From: Salinivirgaceae bacterium
GTDB lineage: Bacteria > Bacteroidota > Bacteroidia > Bacteroidales > SZUA-534
Assembly: GCA_017645945.1 (NCBI GenBank)
Contig: JAGCNL010000044.1
Coordinates: 1-64,000 of the forward strand
DNA: 64,000 nt
Reading direction: 5' to 3'
The position numbers and the translations under genes are program-made. The notes beneath the pieces are model-generated. The model ran no database searches. It was not told the origin of the DNA and was given only the letters and a program-made list of their open reading frames with translations. Positions 28,001-34,983 of this stretch are shown piece after piece (the stretch's first letter is position 1; the number at the start of each line of letters is the position of its first letter).

Positions 28001-28942
28001 ATCCACAGAAGTCAAATATTTGCATAAGACATCTGTAAAAGCGCCATCTCCTATATGTGTAACACTTTCGGGAATAGTTAGAGATACAGGGTTACTAAGG
28101 ATACACGGATATTTCGCGATTATTTTGCATTTGTTGTTTATTATTGAACCACCGTATACTAATACTAAATATGGATTATCATCGTTTCCTAAATACTTTC
28201 CATCTTCATACGAATTAAAATGAACAGATTGAATATTAGCAAATGCACCAGACCAAATACTTATAATGGAATTTGGAATGGTTATAGATGTAATATTAAA
28301 AATGGAATTTCGTCGTACAATAAATTTACAACCATCGTGTATTATACAAGAAGATATGTTTGGTTTAATACAGTAGAAGTATATCCAATTGTTCTCACTG
28401 TTTCCTAAATACACGGCGTAGTCATCCTCGTATAATTGTAACTTATCGCTTGTAAACATATCTGGATAATAACCAATGTCAATAACAGAATTAGGGATGC
28501 TAATTGATGTGAGATTATTGCAATATGTGAATGCCATTTCCCCAATAACGGCTACACCCTCAGATATGACAACTGTTGTCAAATTTTCGCACCCCAAAAA
28601 AGCTCTTTCACTAATTTTAAAAACAGTACCAGGAATAGTTACAGATGTAAGGTCCGTTCCACAAAATGCACTTGGGCTGATTCTTGTAATTGTATATGTA
28701 ATGCCGTTGGTTTCTGGATATGTGACTGTTGAAGGGATGTCTAAATTGCCTGATGGATTAATGTAACCAAAATAGGATTTATCGCTATTCGGACTTGTTA
28801 CGGCAACTTCTGTGTCGTTTAAAATTTTGTAATATAAAGTTTGACCACTGCTGCATACGGCAGAAAAATCATAGTTTACTTCATCCGCCCACGCCTGTCC
28901 TGCAAGCATTGCAACAAAAAGGAAAGAAAAGATGCGTTTCAT
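25082..28942 (-). CDS. BspA-like leucine-rich repeat surface protein with T9SS tail
   Basis: The protein has 1286 residues, starting at ATG 28942 (MKRIFSFLFVAMLAGQAWA signal peptide). An upstream start at 28987 would lie before the promoter. The N-terminal half is BspA/Treponema-type LRR (units such as LTSVTIPNSVTSIGSSAFYGC). Three 78-residue repeats follow (WAEDGSACTATTVCQHDANH), then 41-residue Cys-rich repeats (CTEAGKTEGKHCSVC). The last 75 residues resemble a type IX secretion sorting tail (IRVYNAMGALVATSN, VSGVYVVRV). BspA-like proteins bind host or microbial surfaces. The protein should be exported by T9SS and anchored or released outside. Composition is more AT-rich than core genes, fitting the island. 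Confidence 0.9.
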   Translation of the reverse strand: MKRIFSFLFVAMLAGQAWADEVNYDFSAVCSSGQTLYYKILNDTEVAVTSPNSDKSYFGYINPSGNLDIPSTVTYPETNGITYTITRISPSAFCGTDLTSVTIPGTVFKISERAFLGCENLTTVVISEGVAVIGEMAFTYCNNLTSISIPNSVIDIGYYPDMFTSDKLQLYEDDYAVYLGNSENNWIYFYCIKPNISSCIIHDGCKFIVRRNSIFNITSITIPNSIISIWSGAFANIQSVHFNSYEDGKYLGNDDNPYLVLVYGGSIINNKCKIIAKYPCILSNPVSLTIPESVTHIGDGAFTDVLCKYLTSVDMTAGVTYIGNYAFDGCDKLESVSIPNTVTFIGDGAFNGCDGLTSITIGDGVSYIGYGAFWFNSDNLTSIYTNSDADFFDSGLYFTKDNISYLLLNKNTVKISSCKASLSGEVTIPDEVTFGNTFNVKGILGNPFGNCRGLTSVNVPEENAYCCSIDGVLFSKDKKTLICYPAGKSSASYTIPDGVTSIGEDAFKNCSSLTSVTILNSVTSIGSSAFYGCSGLTSVTIPVGVTSIGDYAFENCSGLTSICYEGRSEPTYKSSSFTNVDKTIPVCVPVDYSSTSWCGFTNLYKGHDIVTDLGTATCTESGLSEGTHCTKCGKIITAQEVIPALGHNYGAPTYAWAEDGSACTATTVCQHDANHVVTENATITSEETIAPTCEVKGTTTYTAAFTDSKFSTQTKNVVDIPALQHSYGTPTYVWAEDGSTCTATTVCQHDANHVVTENSTITSEETIAPTCEEMGTTTYTANFTDNNFSTQTKNVVNIPALQHSYGTPTYAWAEDGSACTATTVCLHDANHVVTENATITSEETIAPTCEEMGTTTYTANFTDSKFTTQTKAVMDILANGHTDGEAVFENVVAATCSAAGSRDSVVFCTVCQAEVSRTKKEIAKLAHTEVTDAAKVPTCTETGLTEGKHCSVCNTVLVAQQNVEALGHTEVVDAAVAPTCTEAGKTEGKHCSVCNAVLVAQQNVEALGHKEVVDVAVAATCTGTGKTEGKHCSVCNTVLVAQQNVEALGHKEVVDAAVAATCTEAGKTEGKHCSVCEAVLVAQEVIPAKGHSYGSAITSPTCTEVGFTTHTCSVCNHSYNSDTVPANGHTEVVDAAVAATCTEAGKTEGKHCSVCETVILAQEAIPALGHMFENYIFNNDATTEADGTETAVCEHGCGATDTRVAEGTKLPKDNTTVADDATNAVCIYAHHNIIVIENADAEIRVYNAMGALVATSNDTNAEIRINVSGVYVVRVCNTAKRVMIID
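25800..26170 (-). repeat. 123-bp tandem repeats inside the BspA-like gene
   Basis: The plus-strand word GCTTCAACATTCTGTTGTGC recurs at 25803, 25926 and 26049, exactly 123 bases apart, encoding 41-residue repeats. More diverged units flank these. Near-identity of the units suggests recent expansion or gene conversion. Confidence 0.85.
26330..27010 (-). repeat. 234-bp tandem repeats inside the BspA-like gene
   Basis: The segment around TATCGGTGAA recurs at 26353 and 26587, with a variant (TGTCGGTGAA) at 26821: a 234-base period encoding 78-residue repeats. Homogeneous units suggest copy number may vary between strains. Confidence 0.85.
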
Positions 28943-28967
28943 ATCTATAAATGAATATAATAAGTAA

Positions 28968-28975
28968 CAAATATA
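28968..28975 (-). promoter_or_regulatory. -7 promoter element of the BspA-like gene
   Basis: Minus-strand TATATTTG is a perfect -7 word. It predicts a start near 28961 and a 19-base leader, which decides for the ATG at 28942. Confidence 0.65.
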
Positions 28976-29012
28976 AACATTTTGCATTACAGGTATACCC
29001 TGGAACTGTAAT

Positions 29013-29156
29013 ATGGATCAGATGGCCGATTTCTCAAAAATGGCCGAAAACTCGTTATTCTACGACTGCTGGATGAAGGAAAATAATCGTATTAATACAC
29101 TGCAAATGGGTGGCGGATTGTTGTGTAAGATCCATTACATAAAAACTTATAAATAA
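29013..29156 (+). CDS. Short unrecognised ORF (possible remnant)
   Basis: A 47-codon ORF begins MDQMADFSKMAENSLFYDCW and ends IHYIKTYK. Its composition looks protein-like, but there is no promoter or family match. It could be a gene remnant. Low confidence. Confidence 0.25.
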   Translation: MDQMADFSKMAENSLFYDCWMKENNRINTLQMGGGLLCKIHYIKTYK

Positions 29157-29199
29157 CTGTGGCAGTTTTTGTTTTATGACGGCTGAATAGTTGGGATCA

Positions 29200-29345
29200 A
29201 GTTCTGCAAACCGATTAATATATTACATACATACAAACATTATTCAAACATGCATTATTCAAACATACATACAATATTACTTTATTATAGTATTACAATA
29301 TTACTTTATTCAAATTGTATTACTGTATTACTGTCTTAGAATGAC
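29200..29345. repeat. AT-rich low-complexity stretch
   Basis: Words such as ATTATTCAAACAT and CAATATTACTTTATT recur in near-tandem. I see no gene here. The surrounding interval 29157-29600 otherwise holds only the repeat copy at 29502. Confidence 0.5.
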
Positions 29346-29501
29346 CTTGGTTCTTTGTATAGTTAAACAGCGTTACAAAAGGACTGTTCGTATAGTAGAA
29401 GCAACTTGAGCTCAATAACGTGTAGTTGAGAAGAAGACGGAAATTAAGAGAATCATTAATAACGATAGTTTTAATTCCGATTTAATCTCTTTTTGATAAA
29501 T

Positions 29502-29525
29502 AAAACTGACGGAACGGATAGTTTT
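29502..29525. repeat. Short repeat flanking the BspA-like gene (copy 2)
   Basis: AAAACTGACGGAACGGATAG followed by TTTT; counterpart of 24787-24809 in the same orientation. Confidence 0.45.
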
Positions 29526-29600
29526 TCACCGGCAATATGTTGTTTGCCAGTTTTTCTATGAGAAAAACCCACCTTGCTTTCTATGCAAAAACAAATAACA

Positions 29601-30470
29601 TTACAGTTTCATCAAGTTATCATAATATGATTTATCGTGATGAGATTTGTCATAAGTAATCCCAAGAAGACTACTTATTCGGTTTATCCAATAATCTTTG
29701 TGTTCAGGGGCTATTTTTAATGCTAAATAATCAATAAGTGCCCGTATTATCTGCTCGGATTTTACCACAGCAATGTTTTTGTATAGAATATGTTTTAGAA
29801 AAAGATTTAGCATGCAATAAAAAACTTCCGCGTTTCTGCATTCTAATACTTTGTTTTTAGATCTGCATACATATTCGAAAATCTTATTAGATATTTCCGT
29901 TCCAATAAACTCATTAAACGAAGAGTCTGGTTCAAGAATTTCATTGGTGAATTTGCAAATTTCGTGTAGTTTATCTGCAATTGTTGTGCAACAATTCTGC
30001 ATGGCCATGAAAACTTCATTATGGGCTTCAGAATGTTTTTTGCTTTCTTCTAAGTATTTAACCTTTGCTTTATTGAAATCATCTATTGTATTATGAAACA
30101 TCCGCATTTTTTGCTGCTCTATCTTTAATTTTTCGTCAGCTTCTTTCAATGCTTCGTTAGGCTCTGCCTCGAAATGACAACGTTCAAGTAATTCTCTTTG
30201 TAAGGTTAGAATTCTATCATTTAGACATTTTTTTTGAATTGGGTACAGTTCGCAGAAATTGTGTATTAGGGATCTTAACTTATTAAGTTCAGGGTTCTTG
30301 CTTTCTTGAATGAATAAATCAGATAATTCACGTTGTTTTTCGCTGTATTCTTCAACAAAAGAATAAATGATATTGTATTCTTTTTTGGATATTTTTTTTG
30401 AGTCGGAGAATACGATGGCATTTATTGCAGAAAAATGACTCAAAAATGAATTAAAAATGATTGTTTCCAT
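29601..30470 (-). CDS. Hypothetical coiled-coil protein, island gene
   Basis: This 289-residue hydrophilic protein has no signal peptide. It is predicted mostly helical, with a coiled-coil-prone centre (EADEKLKIEQQKMRMFHNT to about residue 170) and several Cys residues. The C-terminal part is also helical (YWINRISSLLGITYDKS). I chose ATG 30470 over a TTG at 30488, because a -7-like CAtTTTTG element (30486-30493) overlaps the longer start. I do not recognise a family. It is AT-rich and adjacent to the right tRNA-Gln boundary of the island. Confidence 0.6.
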   Translation of the reverse strand: METIIFNSFLSHFSAINAIVFSDSKKISKKEYNIIYSFVEEYSEKQRELSDLFIQESKNPELNKLRSLIHNFCELYPIQKKCLNDRILTLQRELLERCHFEAEPNEALKEADEKLKIEQQKMRMFHNTIDDFNKAKVKYLEESKKHSEAHNEVFMAMQNCCTTIADKLHEICKFTNEILEPDSSFNEFIGTEISNKIFEYVCRSKNKVLECRNAEVFYCMLNLFLKHILYKNIAVVKSEQIIRALIDYLALKIAPEHKDYWINRISSLLGITYDKSHHDKSYYDNLMKL

Positions 30471-30514
30471 GCCGTTTTTTTGCCTCAAAAATGTTTCAGT
30501 AAAGTTTCAGTGAG

Positions 30515-30552
30515 AAAAAATAACAGCTTGCAAGCCATTAACCTACAAGCTG
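30515..30552 (-). terminator. Intrinsic terminator of tRNA-Gln
   Basis: Minus-strand stem CAGCTTG/CAAGCTG followed by TTATTTTTTC, 17 bases after the tRNA. Confidence 0.65.
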
Positions 30553-30594
30553 CTAAACACTAAAACTGTTGGCGTACAGGGACTCGAACCTTGA
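30515..30594. repeat. Right copy of tRNA-Gln 3'-end/terminator repeat
   Basis: Counterpart of 20255-20334, exactly 10,260 bases away. It carries a minus-strand hairpin (arms 30524-30530 and 30546-30552) followed by a T-rich run, and the core CTGTTGGCGTACAGG (30566-30580) that overlaps the 3' end of intact tRNA-Gln. Confidence 0.65.
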
Positions 30595-30639
30595 CTGGCA
30601 GAACCAAAATCTGATGTGCTACCATTACACCATACGCCA
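30569..30639 (-). tRNA. tRNA-Gln (anticodon TTG)
   Basis: On the minus strand, acceptor arms TGGCGTA/TACGCCA pair fully. The D-loop TAATGGTAG, anticodon loop TTTTGGT (TTG, reading CAA) and T-loop GTTCGAGTC are present. CCA is not encoded. The T-U type mismatch at the base of the anticodon stem is tolerable. Its 3' end matches the duplicated core at 20306-20320. Confidence 0.93.
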
Positions 30640-30656
30640 ATGCTTTGATGCGGGTG

Positions 30657-30664
30657 CAAAAGTA
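30657..30664 (-). promoter_or_regulatory. -7 promoter element of tRNA-Gln
   Basis: Minus-strand TACTTTTG, a perfect match, 18 bases upstream of the mature tRNA 5' end. Confidence 0.6.
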
Positions 30665-30764
30665 ATGCAAGTTTTTGGAAGTGCAAGTGTTTTATTTTGT
30701 GGCCCGATAAAAAGTGAATGGGCGGTGTAACTCATTAAGTAACAGCTAATAGGATGGTTGCGTA

Positions 30765-31874
30765 TTAATCTTTCGGGAACAACGGAAGCACCGATTCGAA
30801 TGCAGCGGCAGCCTTTTCGATGTCATCTTTGGTGTGGCTTGCCGAAAGAGTCAGAACCAGTCGGCACTGGTCTTTGCTGACGAACGGCGAGGTCAGCGCA
30901 GCCACCAACACACCTTTTTTTGCTAATTGTTTCACTATTGTTTCAGCATTACTGCTGTCGCCAACCATCACCGAAAGACGCGATGTCTGTGTGGGCGGAA
31001 TCTCAAGCCCCAGGCAATAGAGTTTTTTGATGAGATAGTTGGTAATCTGTAAGATGTATTGCCGTTCGGTGTTCATTTGCACGATGCTGTCAATGGCGGT
31101 GCAGGCGGCAGAAATGTTTTGCAATGTCAGTGGTGCCGAAGATGTGATGCCCGATGGTTGCTGGCGCAGAAAATCGATAATCTCGCGCCGCCCAGCAATG
31201 TAGGCGCCTGCGTTTGAGCCAAGATATTGCAGCGAGCCAGTCTGAATTTCGGGTACATCGATGTTGTCGAAAAGAGTGCAAACACCGCTTCCGCCTTGTC
31301 CGATTAGGCCCGCCGACAGAGTCTGGTCGATGGCCACAATGGCTTTGTAGCGGTTGGCAAGCTCAAAGATGCGGTTCAGCGGTGCAATGTTGCCCGACGC
31401 CAAATCGACGGCATCAACAATCAGCAGTCTGTTTTGCTGCGCTTGCGACAGTTTCAGCTGTTTTTCGATGTCGTCAGTGTCGAAGCCGTGATACTTGTAT
31501 TTTGTGGCTCGGCAGAAAGTGGGGCCTCCGCTTAAGGCAAACTGGCTTAGAGCGTTGTAAATCACGGCGTCGGCGCGGTTGAGAAGATGGTTTGTCAGGG
31601 CGCCGTCAGCATCGGCTTGCGAGTTGTAGAGAATGCAGTCGTCGGCATTGAGCATACGGGCGATTCTTGCTTCAAGTGCAGCGGCAGTATGGCTTTCATC
31701 GGCTTGACCGACATTCAGCGCAAATGGGGCAGGGGAGCTGAAATTCAGCAATTTCTGTCCGCCAATCTCAATGACGGCATCGGTCGACATTGATGTGCCG
31801 AGGCTGTTGTAAAGCCCCGCATCGTTGATGTCGGCAAGGCGGCTGCACAATTGTTCGCGAAAGTCGGTGTACAT
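30765..31874 (-). CDS. AONS/KBL-fold aminotransferase-like protein lacking the PLP lysine
   Basis: This 369-residue protein has the architecture of alpha-oxoamine synthases (8-amino-7-oxononanoate synthase, glycine C-acetyltransferase). Recognisable parts are DAGLYNSLG, SGNIAPLNRIFELANRYKAIVAIDQ and GAYIAGRREIIDFLRQQ. Key residues are altered. The usual TGTLGKALGG lysine loop is TGSLQYLGSN, so the Schiff-base Lys is absent. The NHAS stacking His becomes ALSQ, and DESH/DDAH becomes IDQT, keeping the Asp but losing the His. It is therefore probably not a normal PLP enzyme, analogous to the LCB1 subunit of serine palmitoyltransferase. ATG 31874 is chosen because a perfect -7 element overlaps the longer TTG start. 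Confidence 0.75.
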   Translation of the reverse strand: MYTDFREQLCSRLADINDAGLYNSLGTSMSTDAVIEIGGQKLLNFSSPAPFALNVGQADESHTAAALEARIARMLNADDCILYNSQADADGALTNHLLNRADAVIYNALSQFALSGGPTFCRATKYKYHGFDTDDIEKQLKLSQAQQNRLLIVDAVDLASGNIAPLNRIFELANRYKAIVAIDQTLSAGLIGQGGSGVCTLFDNIDVPEIQTGSLQYLGSNAGAYIAGRREIIDFLRQQPSGITSSAPLTLQNISAACTAIDSIVQMNTERQYILQITNYLIKKLYCLGLEIPPTQTSRLSVMVGDSSNAETIVKQLAKKGVLVAALTSPFVSKDQCRLVLTLSASHTKDDIEKAAAAFESVLPLFPKD

Positions 31875-31895
31875 TGCATTTGCTGTTTCTGCGGG

Positions 31896-31903
31896 CAAAA
31901 CTA
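31896..31903 (-). promoter_or_regulatory. -7 promoter element of the AONS-like gene
   Basis: Minus-strand TAGTTTTG, a perfect match, 22 bases before ATG 31874. Confidence 0.6.
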
Positions 31904-31996
31904 CATTAAATAATTGAAGGTTTGAAGTCCGGATAGCTATCGCGATGATTAATCGAAAGAGATTTTGCTCCCGTCAATACCAATGGTTGTAAAATC

Positions 31997-32044
31997 TGTA
32001 AAGCAACTGTAAACACATTGTAAAGAACTTTACACTTTTTTACA
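31997..32044 (+). promoter_or_regulatory. Phased TGTAAA array (candidate activator-binding UAS), copy 1
   Basis: TGTAAA occurs at 31997, 32008 and 32019, in exact 11-base steps. Inverted TTTACA occurs at 32029 and 32039. The centre is the perfect palindrome TGTAAAGAACTTTACA (32019-32034). It lies about 55-90 bases before the sigma-54-like element, a usual position for an NtrC-type enhancer. Confidence 0.6.
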
Positions 32045-32088
32045 CTTTGCCTAAATGCAAAATAATTGAATATCAATAAAATAAAACT

Positions 32089-32105
32089 TTGGCACGCGCC
32101 ATGTA
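32089..32105 (+). promoter_or_regulatory. Sigma-54-like promoter of leader-peptide unit 1
   Basis: TTGGCACG-CGCC-ATGTA fits the -24 box TTGGCACG exactly. The -12 box is imperfect (ATGTA for TTGCW) at the correct spacing. No TAnnTTTG -7 word is seen before the unit, unlike most other genes here. A second TTGGCAC at 32112 lacks a properly spaced -12 box. Confidence 0.5.
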
Positions 32106-32174
32106 ATAAGTTTGGCACAAGAGTTTTGTAAAAGATTTTAAAAACATAAACACTAACATTAAAAATTAACAATT

Positions 32175-32297
32175 ATGATCACAACAACTATCAGAATCGA
32201 ATCGTGGCGCCGCAGCGGCCGCCGCTCGATGCAGCAAAATCGTCGTACCAACATCGCGAAAGCGCCGATAATGGCAATGAGAACAATTAAGAATTAA
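32175..32297 (+). CDS. Arginine-rich 40-residue peptide, leader of unit 1
   Basis: The ORF begins MITTTIRIESWRRSGRRSM and encodes 40 residues with about 10 Lys/Arg and one Glu. It has no signal peptide. Its twin at 34984-35106 differs at 10 of 123 bases. Four of those changes are silent, and the peptide differs at four positions (25, 34, 35, 40), which suggests selection on the protein. It is the first ORF of a unit continuing into an FtsX-type permease 87 bases downstream. It could be a transported peptide, an attenuation leader or a regulator. No family is recognised. Confidence 0.55.
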   Translation: MITTTIRIESWRRSGRRSMQQNRRTNIAKAPIMAMRTIKN

Positions 32298-32383
32298 ATT
32301 ATCAGAAGGTTAGGGTTTGGAAAAGTGAAAAACTGAACGTATCACCAACGAACCTTAACTTTTAACTTCGAAAACTTAAAGCA

Positions 32384-34720
32384 ATGAAAAGTTTCTGGAA
32401 TTTCTTGAAAAAGAATAAGTTGTACGGATTCGTAAACCTTGTTGGACTGACGGTTTCGATGGCGTTCGTGCTGCTGCTGGCGGTTTATGTCAAAAGGCAG
32501 CTGTCGACCGACTCGTTTCAGAAAAATGCCGACCGTATTTATTTGATTGCCAATGGTTCACATCTTGGTATGGGTTATTGGCTCGACAAGCACCTGAAGA
32601 ACAATTTCCCTGAAATTGAGAAAGGCTGCTGTGTGTCATACCTGTCGTCGGCCTGCGAGTTTAATATTGATGGAGCCACCGTCTATGGCAGCGTAACGTG
32701 TGCCGACAGCAACTTCTTCGAAATATTCAGCTACGAACTGACGGCCGGCAATAAAGCCGACTGGCACGTATCGGCCGACCAGTGTATGGTAAGCCAAAAG
32801 TTTGCCAACGCACATTTTGCTGACAAAGACCCAATTGGGCGGACAATTACTATTCAGTGGAATGGCGGTCTTCCTCTCACTATATGCGGAGTCTATGCCG
32901 ATTTTGGCAATTCAATTATTAAAACACCCGATGTGCTGATGCGTGGCGATTTGATGCCGAAGTTCAATCCCGCTCACGATGAACGTATGGGCAACGCTAC
33001 GGGCGGTCTCTGCTTTGTAATGACTTACCCTGGCGCCGACCTTCAGGCGCGGCACGATGATATGCTCGACTGGATGAAGCAGAACTGGTGGGCGTATAAC
33101 TTGGGTGTGTTCGACCAGGTGCGGATGATACCGCTGCGTGATGTCTATTTCCTGAATGAAGGTAACTTCGACGTGACGGGCGCACTGCAACTGGGCAACC
33201 GCAATCTGGTGAACCTTCTGCTCGCAATGTGCCTTCTTCTGCTGGCGTTTGCGGTGCTCAACTATGTGAATATGAGCACGGCTCTGATGGGATTCCGCGC
33301 CAAAGAGATGGCAACGAGGCGTTTGGTAGGTGCTGGCAAGAGTGGCATCTTCTTGAAAATCATTCTTGAGAGCACCATCATCTGCTGCATATCGATGCTT
33401 CTGGCCGTTGTGCTGGCCGAGCTATTTGCACCGGCAGCATCGCGACTGCTGAACTATCAGGTTTCAGTCTTCGCAGCCGTCTCACCCGTGAACATTCTGC
33501 TTGTTCTGGCGTTCATTGTTGTTCTGGGATTCGTGGCCGGACTGGTGCCAGCCCTGCTTATTCAGAAGGCGCAGCCAATTGAGATTGTGCGCGGCACGCT
33601 TCGGCGCAAGACCAAAACCGTTTACAGTAGGATAATCATTGTCGTTCAGAACGTTGTGGCTGTGGTTATGCTTGTGTCGGCGCTCACAATGTGGCTTCAG
33701 ATTCGCCACATGATTAACGCCGATTTGGGCTACAACACAAAGGATATTCTTGTTGTCGATAACAGTTTTGGCACGTCGGCCGAACTTCGTCCAGCCATTG
33801 ACAAACTGAATGCTTTGCCGTGCGTTGAGATGGTTGGTCAAGGCAATGGAACTCCGCTTGAGCACACCAACAATTTAACAATGAGTCTTGATAATGAGGA
33901 CTTCATTTCTTTCCAAGAAATTCAAGGTGACGACAACTATTTCAAGATTCTTGGGTTGAGAATGAAGCAGGATAACCACAGCGGTGACAAAGATGCTGTG
34001 TGGGTCAACGAGTATACTTTCAAGCTGTTAGGTATTGACGAAACAACAACCGAAGTCTCTTTAAACGGTGGCGAATACAAGCTGCAGATTGCAGGAATCT
34101 ATTACGATTTCAAGATTCGTCCGCTTGAGGCTGCACAAAGTGCGGCGCTGATTAATAACTGGGGCGAGGAATGCGTTGAGAACGGTCCTTGGATGATTGT
34201 AATTAAGACAACAGGCGACCACGCCACCGCCCGCCAGCAGGTTGAGGCTGCTTTCAAAGAATTCTTTCCCGATAAAATATTCGATGCCAAGTATATAGAA
34301 GAGAGTATCGAGGAAGGTTTCCGCGATGAGCAACGAGTGCTGAATGTGGTGTTCATCTTCACTCTGCTGTCGATTCTGGTGTCGGCTTTGGGTTTGTTTG
34401 CAATGAGTTCGTACTATATGCAGCAGGAGATTCGGAGCGTGTCGGTCAAGAAGGTGTTTGGTGCCGAATATTCGGGAGTGCTGCGCGAACTTGTGCTGTT
34501 GTTTATGAAGATGGTTGGCGTGGCCTTTGTTCTGGGCATCCCGTTAGGATGGTACGTTATGAACCGCTGGCTTGCTGGTTTCGGGCACCGCATCGACCTG
34601 TATTGGTGGATTTTCGCCCTTGCCGGACTCGCAGTGTTGCTGATTGCCGTCGCGTCGGTGCTCTACCAAAGCGTGAAAACCGCAAACACCAATCCCGCCG
34701 AGGCGCTGAAGAAAGAGTAA
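32384..34720 (+). CDS. FtsX/MacB-type ABC transporter permease
   Basis: This 778-residue permease has an N-terminal membrane helix (about 15-37), a large periplasmic MacB_PCD-like domain and a central FtsX block with three helices (from about 285 to 400). A second periplasmic domain follows, then a C-terminal FtsX block ending NTNPAEALKKE. This is the double-module form common in Bacteroidetes. It has no ATPase in its own unit and probably uses the ATPase at 35310. MacB-like systems are mechanotransducers or exporters of lipoproteins, peptides or drugs. The unit ends at a strong terminator at 34746. Confidence 0.9.
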   Translation: MKSFWNFLKKNKLYGFVNLVGLTVSMAFVLLLAVYVKRQLSTDSFQKNADRIYLIANGSHLGMGYWLDKHLKNNFPEIEKGCCVSYLSSACEFNIDGATVYGSVTCADSNFFEIFSYELTAGNKADWHVSADQCMVSQKFANAHFADKDPIGRTITIQWNGGLPLTICGVYADFGNSIIKTPDVLMRGDLMPKFNPAHDERMGNATGGLCFVMTYPGADLQARHDDMLDWMKQNWWAYNLGVFDQVRMIPLRDVYFLNEGNFDVTGALQLGNRNLVNLLLAMCLLLLAFAVLNYVNMSTALMGFRAKEMATRRLVGAGKSGIFLKIILESTIICCISMLLAVVLAELFAPAASRLLNYQVSVFAAVSPVNILLVLAFIVVLGFVAGLVPALLIQKAQPIEIVRGTLRRKTKTVYSRIIIVVQNVVAVVMLVSALTMWLQIRHMINADLGYNTKDILVVDNSFGTSAELRPAIDKLNALPCVEMVGQGNGTPLEHTNNLTMSLDNEDFISFQEIQGDDNYFKILGLRMKQDNHSGDKDAVWVNEYTFKLLGIDETTTEVSLNGGEYKLQIAGIYYDFKIRPLEAAQSAALINNWGEECVENGPWMIVIKTTGDHATARQQVEAAFKEFFPDKIFDAKYIEESIEEGFRDEQRVLNVVFIFTLLSILVSALGLFAMSSYYMQQEIRSVSVKKVFGAEYSGVLRELVLLFMKMVGVAFVLGIPLGWYVMNRWLAGFGHRIDLYWWIFALAGLAVLLIAVASVLYQSVKTANTNPAEALKKE

Positions 34721-34745
34721 AATATTGAGAAGAATAGTCACCGAA

Positions 34746-34781
34746 AGGCACGAAATCCGATAATGGTTTCGTGCTTTTTTG
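34746..34781 (+). terminator. Intrinsic terminator of permease unit 1
   Basis: Stem GCACGAAA/TTTCGTGC with an 11-base loop and a TTTTTT run, 26 bases after the permease stop. It separates unit 1 from unit 2. Confidence 0.85.
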
Positions 34782-34805
34782 TTTCAGTCTTTTCATGTAA
34801 AAATC

Positions 34806-34853
34806 TGTAAAGCAATTGTAAACCCACTGTAAAGAACTTTACACTTTTTTACA
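34806..34853 (+). promoter_or_regulatory. Phased TGTAAA array (candidate UAS), copy 2
   Basis: Same arrangement as copy 1, exactly 2,809 bases downstream, with the perfect palindrome TGTAAAGAACTTTACA at 34828-34843. The second TGTAAA is retained and the third is part of the palindrome. Conservation of these words amid flanking changes supports function. Confidence 0.6.
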
Positions 34854-34897
34854 CTTTGTTAAAATGCGAAATATTTGAATATCAATAGAATAAAACT

Positions 34898-34914
34898 TTG
34901 GCACGCACCATGTA
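34898..34914 (+). promoter_or_regulatory. Sigma-54-like promoter of leader-peptide unit 2
   Basis: TTGGCACG-CACC-ATGTA, as in unit 1, with a single change in the spacer. Confidence 0.5.
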
Positions 34915-34983
34915 ATAAGTTTGGCACAAGAGTTTTGTAAAAGATTTTAAAAACATAAACATTAACATTAAAAACTTAAAACT

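Noticed and set aside
20255..30594. Active integrative element with its own recombinase
   Set aside because: No integrase, transposase, relaxase or phage gene was found between the repeats.
32112..32130. Second TTGGCAC as the sigma-54 promoter
   Set aside because: No GC- or GT-type -12 box at the correct spacing; the upstream copy fits better.
31906..32172. Minus-strand ORF opposite the first leader
   Set aside because: It covers AT-rich regulatory DNA; its frame follows from the A/T runs of the leader.
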